Origin: JAZDPK01 sp043797615
GTDB taxonomy: Bacteria; Patescibacteriota; Patescibacteriia; UBA11705; JABHMO01
DNA: 64,000 nucleotides
Assembly (NCBI GenBank): GCA_043797615.1
Contig: JAZDPK010000048.1
Coordinates: forward strand, 6,905 to 70,904
Direction: 5' to 3'
Shown: piece by piece, positions 57,126-64,000 of the stretch
Position numbering within the stretch: position 1 is the first letter of the stretch
Layout of the letters: every line of letters starts with the position of its first letter
The notes under the pieces: model-generated
Told to the model about the DNA's origin: nothing
Database searches by the model: none
The model's input: only the letters and a program-made list of their open reading frames with translations
Made by a program: the position numbers and the translations under genes

Positions 57126-57515
57126 ATGGAAGCGCTCATCGAAGTTAAAAAAGGCGAAAAAATTTATCAAATAATCCGTTCGCCCTGGCTGGAAGACAAA
57201 GACGGTCCTGTTTTATTTAAATTGCTGAGCAAGCAAAAAGAAAACGGCGAAATCGAAGCGGTGGTGGTGGTTGAACGAACCGGCGGGATAAAAACACCGA
57301 TTATCAGAACGACGACGGCGGAAGATGAATTCCATAAAGTAGTGGAATGCTTAAGAGCTGTGGTTTGGAAAGATTTTCCCGACGCCGATTTGGCAGTGGA
57401 AGACGTCGAGCCGATCGATCCGGACAACGCCAAGAGCACTTCGCAATATACCGCCGTTAAAATGAACCGGCGCGGAATTTTTTGGCTCAAGCTTAGAAAA
57501 TGGTTCGGGTTATAA
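57126..57515 (+). CDS. Hypothetical protein
   Basis: 129 residues, soluble, alpha/beta. Motifs: LIEVKKGEKIYQIIRSPWLEDKDGPVLFKLLSK, then AVVVVERTGGIKTPIIRTTTAEDEFHKVVECLRAVVWKDFPDADLAVEDVEPID, ending in a basic strand (MNRRGIFWLKLRKWFG). No known family. It and the next gene are 3 bp apart, so both are likely one operon, lying between dnaK and dnaJ. Confidence 0.65.
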   Translation: MEALIEVKKGEKIYQIIRSPWLEDKDGPVLFKLLSKQKENGEIEAVVVVERTGGIKTPIIRTTTAEDEFHKVVECLRAVVWKDFPDADLAVEDVEPIDPDNAKSTSQYTAVKMNRRGIFWLKLRKWFGL

Positions 57516-57518
57516 ATT

Positions 57519-58223
57519 ATGAAGATTAAATTGGCGAATAAAGAAATTTTTAACATGCCGGACTGGGAAGATTGCACTTGGAAAAGGGATGTTTGCGGAA
57601 AAGACGAATGCAAAATCTGCGGCAAAATCAAAAAACAGCGAGCGGCGCACATCGCCGCCGGCCGCGATCCGGACGTGATTGAATCGATGATGATGGACGT
57701 GGAGGAAGATTTCAAGAAAACAATCGGATTGATCCGTAAAGCGGCCAAGCGCGAAGGAATCGACTTGAGCGACATCAAAGACAATGACATCGACGTTCTT
57801 GACAGCTGGCCCCTGGCCGAGGAGTTTCCTTTGGCGGAAAAAGTGAAGGATTGGTCGGACGGAGTCAGAAAAATGTTTATGATTCCGGTCGGTGAAGACG
57901 ACTCCTGGTTCGAAGCAGAAGCGGCTAAAGATGTTTTATATTATAAAAGCACTTTTGAAGTGAAAGTTGTCCGCCAATTGTCTTGCCGGTTGGAATTGGA
58001 AAGGGGCGATGAATATGTTGACGCGGATTATTTATATACGAAATACGTATTGGAATACATTATTGATAAGTTAAAAAGCGGAATGTCCTGGATTATGAAA
58101 AATGTCGAAAATAAAAGCGCCGAGGCGATGGTCAGCCTCGCGAAATTGCAGGATTTGGAAAAACAAGTTGAGAAATTGAACGGCTTTTACGACGGACAAG
58201 ACGTCGGATTGATTAAGTCATAA
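57519..58223 (+). CDS. Hypothetical protein with a small zinc knuckle
   Basis: 234 residues. A Cys cluster near residues 19-34 (CTWKRDVCGKDECKICGK) could bind zinc. The rest is helical and acidic (VIESMMMDVEEDFKKTIGLIRKAAKREGIDL; YVLEYIIDKLKSGMSWIMKNVENKSAEAMVSLAKLQDLEKQVEKL). No family recognised. Follows gene 57126 with no gap. Confidence 0.65.
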   Translation: MKIKLANKEIFNMPDWEDCTWKRDVCGKDECKICGKIKKQRAAHIAAGRDPDVIESMMMDVEEDFKKTIGLIRKAAKREGIDLSDIKDNDIDVLDSWPLAEEFPLAEKVKDWSDGVRKMFMIPVGEDDSWFEAEAAKDVLYYKSTFEVKVVRQLSCRLELERGDEYVDADYLYTKYVLEYIIDKLKSGMSWIMKNVENKSAEAMVSLAKLQDLEKQVEKLNGFYDGQDVGLIKS

Positions 58224-58243
58224 TTTTATTCGTGATTTATTCT

Positions 58244-58723
58244 ATGTCACAAGAGTTGGAGGAATTTCACAAAATAAAAATAAAAACACGTGCGGAATAT
58301 GACCGCATCGGTAAAGTGTTTTGCCCCGCGTTAAAATCCGACATCGTTTTTAACTCCGACGGTTTTCATCACTTGAGTTATGATCGTAATCGCAGCGAAC
58401 GCGACAAACGAGCGCAATTAAATAAGTTTCGTTTTTTGCAAGAAGCTGTTAATATTTTTCAAAAATCCACTACTATTCAAGAATATCGGCGTTTGATTAT
58501 TCCTGTTGGTCATCCGGACAAGGGCGGTATGCGCAAAACCGATTTGGTGGAATGGTTCGGCTTTTACGCTGTTATCAGCTTTTCGCGTCGCATTCGAGTG
58601 ATGGCAGTAGTCAGACGCATTGGAGCTGAAAATGGGAAATATCATTTTTGGAGTGTGATGCCTTATTGGAAGCTAAGCAAGGGAAATAAAGTTATTGGGG
58701 TAAAAACTATTGAGGACAGGTAA
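58244..58723 (+). CDS. PBECR/RelE-like putative RNase fold protein
   Basis: 159 residues from ATG 58244 (GTG at 58232 also in frame). Contains DIVFNSDGFHHLSYDRNRSERDKRAQLNKFRFLQEAVNIF and later FYAVISFSRRIRVMAVVRRIGAENGKYHFWSVMPYW, the pattern (FNSxGFHHL, then RVIVRRIGxGKxHFWSV) I associate with phage-type barnase/RelE-like proteins (PBECR). No antitoxin gene is next to it. Lies between dnaK and dnaJ, upstream of an oppositely directed small RNA gene. Activity is inferred from fold only. Confidence 0.6.
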   Translation: MSQELEEFHKIKIKTRAEYDRIGKVFCPALKSDIVFNSDGFHHLSYDRNRSERDKRAQLNKFRFLQEAVNIFQKSTTIQEYRRLIIPVGHPDKGGMRKTDLVEWFGFYAVISFSRRIRVMAVVRRIGAENGKYHFWSVMPYWKLSKGNKVIGVKTIEDR

Positions 58724-58724
58724 A

Positions 58725-58822
58725 CAAAAATACCCTCAATTAGAGAGTATTATTGTTGTGCTTGCTTATCGGCTTATGCTCCACAAAGGGACTAGCCGAA
58801 CGGGGCTTGCGCCCACAAGCAC
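58725..58822 (-). ncRNA. Candidate structured small RNA (about 98 nt)
   Basis: A minus-strand promoter (TTGACA 58857-58852, 17 bp, TATTAT 58834-58829) predicts RNA from about 58822. It would end at a hairpin AATACTCTC/GAGGGTATT (58755-58731) followed by TTTTTGTTT. Between them the RNA folds: closing stem GTGCTTG/CAAGCAC, an inner hairpin GGGC-GCAA-GCCC with a GNRA loop, and CGGCT/AGCCG. No open frame. I cannot match it to SRP, 6S, RNase P or a known riboswitch. Confidence 0.65.
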
Positions 58823-58828
58823 AATGGT

Positions 58829-58857
58829 ATAATATATCGTTTATTCTGTTTTGTCAA
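58829..58857 (-). promoter_or_regulatory. Promoter of the small RNA
   Basis: Minus strand TTGACA (58857-58852), 17-bp spacer, TATTAT (58834-58829). Faces away from dnaJ, whose ATG is at 58872. Confidence 0.82.
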
Positions 58858-58871
58858 CAAATATCCACATT

Positions 58872-60002
58872 ATGTCTAAAGACTACTACAAAATACTCGG
58901 CGTCGACAAAAACTCTTCGGAAGCGGAAATCAAAGCCGCGTTCCGCAAATTGGCGCACGAACACCATCCGGACAAGGCGGGCGGCAACGAAGCCAAATTC
59001 AAAGAAATCAACGAAGCTTATCAAGTGCTCGGCAACAAGGAAAAGCGCCAGCAATACGACCAGTTTGGCGCGGATTTCGACCAGCAGGGCGGATTCGGCG
59101 CAGGCATGGGCTGGGAAGATTTCATGCGAGCGGCTAGAGGAGGCCCTTCGACAGGCTCAGGGCAGGGCGGCTTCAACAACATCAAATTCGATTTCGGCGG
59201 CGCGGATCTCGGCGACATGTTCGGCGACATTTTTTCGAATTTCGGTTTCGGATCTTCCCGTTCAAGCCGTTCGAGCCAGAAACAAAGGGGCGACGACATT
59301 CAAGTCGATTACAAATTGGATTTGTTCGAAGCTTTCTCCGGCGTGAAAAAGCAGGTTGAACTTTACAAAGACGTGAAGTGTCCGCATTGTCACGGCAACC
59401 TGGCCGAGCCGGGCGCGAAAATAGTCACCTGCAAAACCTGCGGCGGACAAGGCCAAGTGTCAGAGACCCAGCGCACGATGTTCGGCGTGTTCCAGACGGC
59501 AACGGTTTGCCCAGGCTGCCTTGGCCAAGGAAAAGTTCCAGAGCAGAAATGCAAGGAATGCAAAGGGCAGGGCGTTGTCCGCAAAAAGGAATTGATCAAC
59601 ATTGAAATTCCGGCCGGCGTGGAAGACGGAATGACTTTGAAAATGAGCGGACACGGGCAAGCCGGCAGTTTCGGCGCCGGAGCCGGCGATCTGTACATCA
59701 ACCTTCGCGTTAAAAATAATTCCGAATTCGAACGGCATGGCAACGACCTTGTCTCAAAACAAAAAATATCTTTCAAACAGGCGGCGCTCGGCGCGGAGAT
59801 CGAAATCAAAACGATCGACGGCACCGTTGAAATGAAAATTCCAGCCGGCACTCAGCCGAACACGCGGTTCAGGTTGAAGGGAAAAGGCATGCCTCATTTA
59901 AACAGCAACGGCCGCGGCGACATGTATGTTATCGTTGACGTGGAAGTGCCGACGAAGCTGAGCCGCAAACAAAGGCAGATATTGGAGGAATTTGAAGAAT
60001 AA
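58872..60002 (+). CDS. dnaJ: Chaperone DnaJ
   Basis: 376 residues from ATG 58872. J domain DYYKILGVDKNSSEAEIKAAFRKLAHEHHPDKAGG with HPD, then a Gly/Phe-rich region, four zinc-binding CxxCxGxG motifs (CPHCHGNL, CKTCGGQG, CPGCLGQG, CKECKGQG) and the C-terminal substrate-binding domain. The G/F region contains GPSTGSGQG, encoded by a CCCTTCGAC/GCTCAGGGCAGG palindrome (59144-59166). The frame is open upstream to 58851 but the family N-terminus fixes the start. No SD. Confidence 0.96.
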   Translation: MSKDYYKILGVDKNSSEAEIKAAFRKLAHEHHPDKAGGNEAKFKEINEAYQVLGNKEKRQQYDQFGADFDQQGGFGAGMGWEDFMRAARGGPSTGSGQGGFNNIKFDFGGADLGDMFGDIFSNFGFGSSRSSRSSQKQRGDDIQVDYKLDLFEAFSGVKKQVELYKDVKCPHCHGNLAEPGAKIVTCKTCGGQGQVSETQRTMFGVFQTATVCPGCLGQGKVPEQKCKECKGQGVVRKKELINIEIPAGVEDGMTLKMSGHGQAGSFGAGAGDLYINLRVKNNSEFERHGNDLVSKQKISFKQAALGAEIEIKTIDGTVEMKIPAGTQPNTRFRLKGKGMPHLNSNGRGDMYVIVDVEVPTKLSRKQRQILEEFEE

Positions 60003-60013
60003 TAATAAATTTT

Positions 60014-61036
60014 ATGATAAAAAAAGATAACCGAAAATCGCAAATTATTATTTATAAAGCCGAGAACGGTCAAATTAAAATTGATGTTCGTTTTGAAAAT
60101 GAAACCGTATGGCTTACGCAAAACGCGCTGGCCGAGCTTTTTCAGACTACAAAACAAAATATAAGCCTGCATATTAAAAATATTTTTAAAGAGGGCGAAC
60201 TTCGGCCAAGTTCAGTTGTCAAGGATTTCTTGACAACTGCCGCGGATGGCAAAAATTACGCCATAAATTATTATAATTTGGATCTGATTATTTCCGTCGG
60301 TTATCGCGTTAAGAGCAGCATTGCCACCTCTTTCCGCCAATGGGCGACGGCGCGTTTGCGCGAATACATTGTCAAAGGTTTTGTGCTGGACGACGAACGG
60401 CTGAAAAACCCGGATCTGCCGTTTGATTATTTCGAGGAATTGGCGCGCCGCATTTCAGACATCCGCACTTCGGAAAAAAGGTTTTACCGGAAAATCATCG
60501 ACATCTACGCCACGAGCGTTGATTATGATCCGACGGACGAGCAAAGCATTTTGTTTTTTAAAACAGTACAAAATAAAGTCCACTGGGCGATCACCGGAAA
60601 AACAGCCGCCGAGATTGTCAGCGAGCGGGCGGACAGCGCCAAGCCGAATATGGGGCTTACCAATTGGCGCGGCGCAAAGCCGACTAAAGAAGAAGCGGCA
60701 ATCGCCAAAAATTATTTGAACGAGCGGGAACTTTTGGTTTTGAACAACCTTGTCGAGCAATATCTCGTTTTCGCCGAAGGCCAAGCGATGCAGAGACTAC
60801 CGATGCGCATGGCGGATTGGATGGAAAGACTCCATGAATTTTTGCGGATTAACAGAAAGGATATTTTGAAAGATGCCGGAAAAGTTTCGCATGAATTGGC
60901 GAAAGAATTGGCGGAAAAAGAATACGATGTCTATCGCACAAAAAGTTTAAATTCGCTGAGCAAGGCGGATAAAGATTTTGAAGCGTTCGCGAATAATGCG
61001 GCGAGGCTTATCGGCAAGGGCAAAATGAAAATTTAG
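60014..61036 (+). CDS. RhuM family protein (intact)
   Basis: 340 residues, full length. Winged-helix-like N-terminus (VWLTQNALAELFQTTKQNISLHIKNIFKEGEL), then SSVVKDFLTTAADGKNYAINYYNLDLIISVGYRVKSSIATSFRQWATARLREYIVKGFVLDDERLKNPD, the RhuM hallmark, and a long helical C-terminal domain. First linked to Salmonella pathogenicity island 3; molecular role not settled. A 25-bp perfect palindrome (60214-60238) covers codons 67-75. Starts 11 bp after dnaJ. No SD. Confidence 0.9.
   Translation: MIKKDNRKSQIIIYKAENGQIKIDVRFENETVWLTQNALAELFQTTKQNISLHIKNIFKEGELRPSSVVKDFLTTAADGKNYAINYYNLDLIISVGYRVKSSIATSFRQWATARLREYIVKGFVLDDERLKNPDLPFDYFEELARRISDIRTSEKRFYRKIIDIYATSVDYDPTDEQSILFFKTVQNKVHWAITGKTAAEIVSERADSAKPNMGLTNWRGAKPTKEEAAIAKNYLNERELLVLNNLVEQYLVFAEGQAMQRLPMRMADWMERLHEFLRINRKDILKDAGKVSHELAKELAEKEYDVYRTKSLNSLSKADKDFEAFANNAARLIGKGKMKI
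60214..60238 (+). promoter_or_regulatory. 25-bp palindrome inside intact rhuM
   Basis: Arms AGTTGTCAAG and CTTGACAACT with centre GATTT; perfect, and extended by one further C-G pair. Starts at the third base of codon 67 and ends at the third base of codon 75, the same phase as the copies at 8469, 8535, 8824 and 63869. Confidence 0.85.
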
Positions 61037-61107
61037 CTGAATTTGAAGAGTAGATGTTAAAATGATACGATTGGATTGCACTGGAAATTTAATATTTTAT
61101 CGAGATG

Positions 61108-61262
61108 GATATAACAACATGATCCACTGATTTACAACGTGATCCACATGATTTGTCTTGAATATAATAGTTATGGACGAATCAGTTTGCGCCATAGGCG
61201 CATCAGCCTTTGGCGGAGATCAGTGGCAAATCACGTTGATCAGGTTGTTATCGCTTCTTTAC
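61108..61262. repeat. Two-armed element with TGAT units upstream of cysS (family 2, copy 2)
   Basis: Left: ATAACAACATGATC, CACTGATTT, ACAACGTGATC. Right read backwards: ATAACAACCTGATC, AACGTGATTTG, CCACTGATC, an almost exact mirror. The core TTTGTCTTGAAT ... AGTTATGGAC ... AATCAGTT matches the element before rplY. Confidence 0.8.
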
Positions 61263-61274
61263 TAATTTTTTTAT

Positions 61275-62715
<1,441 letters not shown>

Positions 62716-62720
<5 letters not shown>

Positions 62721-62760
62721 TAAAATAGTTTATTGGTTGATTAGTTGATTCCTTAGTTTT
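62716..62760. repeat. 9-bp units of GTTGATAAA type downstream of cysS
   Basis: GTTGATAAAA, TAGTTTATT, GGTTGATTA, GTTGATTCC. Single-arm copy of the unit seen before tmRNA and at 36830. Confidence 0.5.
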
Positions 62761-62800
62761 TTTATACTTTATACTCCATCCTTCATAATTTATTTTTTCC

Positions 62801-63754
62801 ATGACAAATTTTTGGCTGAAAACAAAAAAACCGATTCTCGCTTTGGCGCCGATGGCCGGGATCACCGACTCGGCGTTTCGCTTGATGTGCAAAAAATTCG
62901 GCGCGGACGTTGTTTATTCGGAAATGACGTCGATCGACGCGCTTTATTACGATTCGGAAAAAACATTGAAGATGCTTGAGTTCAGCAAGAAAGAGCGGCC
63001 GGTTGTTCTTCAACTCTTCGGCAAGCGGCCCGAGTTCATGCAAAAAGCGGTGAAGCGTTGCGAAGAAGCCGGCTTTTCCGGCATTGACATCAATTTCGGC
63101 TGCCCGGCGCGCAAAGTCGTGTGCCACGAAGGCGGCATCACGCTATTGAAAAATTTGGATCTGTGCTATGAGTTGATTCAAGCCGCGTGCGAAGCGACGA
63201 AATTGCCCGTCTCGATTAAAACGCGCGTTTCCATCGGCCAGGGCAAGGAGAAAGTGACGGTTTTGAAATTTCTGGAAAAAATCGAGAACCTGCCGGTGTC
63301 CGCGCTCATGCTTCACGGCCGCACGTACGAGCAGGGCTTCAGCGGCGAAGTGGATTATCAGATGATGAAATTGGCGAAGGAAAAATGGAGCGGCGTTGTG
63401 CTCGGCAACGGCGGGCTGAATTCGCCGGAGGACGTGAAAAAAATGCTGGACATGACCGGCGTCGACGGCGTGGGACTCGGCCGCGGTTTGTACGGCCGGC
63501 CGTGGCTGTTCGAACAGGTGAATGATTTTCTGAAAAAAGGCGAATACGATTTTCCGGATATCGACGAAATAAAAAAAATCGCTCTTGAACACGCGAAATT
63601 GAATTTCAAAAATAAAAAAGACCACGGCATCGTGGAATTGCGCAAGCATCTGTGCTGGTATTTCCGCGGCTTTCCAGGGGCGAACGAAATGCGGCGGAAG
63701 ATGGTGAGAGTGAATAGCGTTGAAGATGTGAAAAATGCGTTGAAAAATGATTAA
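62801..63754 (+). CDS. dus: tRNA-dihydrouridine synthase
   Basis: 317 residues, FMN-binding TIM barrel reducing uridines in tRNA. PILALAPMAGITDSAFRLMCKKFGADVVYSEM at the N-terminus, INFGCPARKVVCHEGG with the catalytic Cys, LPVSIKTRVSIG, LMLHGRTYEQGFSG, VVLGNGGLNSPEDVKKML and GVGLGRGLYGRPWLFEQV. Standard size. No SD. Last gene before a RhuM fragment. Confidence 0.94.
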   Translation: MTNFWLKTKKPILALAPMAGITDSAFRLMCKKFGADVVYSEMTSIDALYYDSEKTLKMLEFSKKERPVVLQLFGKRPEFMQKAVKRCEEAGFSGIDINFGCPARKVVCHEGGITLLKNLDLCYELIQAACEATKLPVSIKTRVSIGQGKEKVTVLKFLEKIENLPVSALMLHGRTYEQGFSGEVDYQMMKLAKEKWSGVVLGNGGLNSPEDVKKMLDMTGVDGVGLGRGLYGRPWLFEQVNDFLKKGEYDFPDIDEIKKIALEHAKLNFKNKKDHGIVELRKHLCWYFRGFPGANEMRRKMVRVNSVEDVKNALKND

Positions 63755-63841
63755 AAATTGAATAAGTCCAGTATCCGAGGTATACTCGATAACTGTTAAA
63801 TAAAAATAGAACGCAACTGTCTGGAAATCCCATATAGTTCA

Positions 63842-64000
63842 AAAATATTGAAAATTAGATGAAAATTCAGTATGCCGGAAATTCCAGCATACTGCGTCGG
63901 ATAGAAAAACTTATGATGTTAACTTCTATAATTTAGATGTGATAATTTCCGTCGGATATCGCGTTAGCTCGTTGCGCGGCACGCAATTCCGGATTTGGGC
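63842..64000 (+). pseudogene. RhuM fragment at the window end
   Basis: From about 63860 the frame reads LDENSVCRKFQHTASDRKTYDVNFYNLDVIISVGYRVSSLRGTQFRIW and runs to the edge; the N-terminal third is absent, and an in-frame stop lies just before. A 25-bp palindrome with one mismatch (63869-63893: AGTATGCCGG, AAATT, CCAGCATACT) occupies the same codons and phase as in the other copies. The gene may go on beyond the window. Confidence 0.75.

Overview
The window looks like a chromosome segment of a Patescibacteria (Candidate Phyla Radiation) bacterium, probably a Parcubacteria-type lineage. I infer this from compact housekeeping blocks without Shine-Dalgarno (SD) sites, many CPR-style one-membrane-segment hypotheticals, and very many short palindromic repeats, some inserted in frame in core genes. 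The exact lineage cannot be fixed from sequence reading alone.

Layout. 1-3600: 5' part of gyrB (minus) and a decayed restriction-modification locus. 3.6-12.1 kb: envelope and cell-shape genes (rodA, a DUF3048 protein, an EamA transporter, lipoproteins), rplY, and decayed RhuM fragments. 12.1-20.6 kb: translation genes, mostly minus strand (prmC, prfA, rpmE, lgt, tRNA-Asp, rplT, rpmI, infC, tmRNA, smpB). 20.6-25 kb: membrane and polysaccharide-related genes, including a trypsin-fold protein without its catalytic residues. 25-34.1 kb: a block of single-gene transcription units with textbook promoters, SD sites and terminators, encoding surface proteins, among them three cysteine-rich lipoproteins that share a C-terminal domain (one has 1225 residues and 19 repeats). 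34.2-36.9 kb and 45-52.3 kb: radical SAM, O-antigen-ligase-like, glycosyltransferase and glycoside-hydrolase-like genes. 36.9-45 kb: a defence island in which an AlbA_2/Schlafen-type gene, a HEPN gene and a nuclease gene sit between hsdM and hsdS, with duplicated junctions. 53.3-60 kb: the heat-shock block hrcA-grpE-dnaK-dnaJ under a CIRCE operator, containing a candidate small RNA. 60-64 kb: intact rhuM, cysS, dus and another rhuM fragment.

Two signals stand out. First, every RhuM gene or fragment, and the BRO-N gene, carries a 25-bp palindrome (two 10-bp arms around a 5-bp centre) inside the reading frame. The arm sequence differs in every copy but pairing is kept, so constraint seems to act on DNA or RNA rather than on protein. 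Second, most intergenic spaces upstream of housekeeping genes hold two-armed inverted elements built from 8-, 9- or 10-bp tandem units. At least eight sequence families share this design, and many end a few bases before a start codon.

Translation initiation is also of two kinds: core genes lack SD sites, while ten accessory genes have strong ones.
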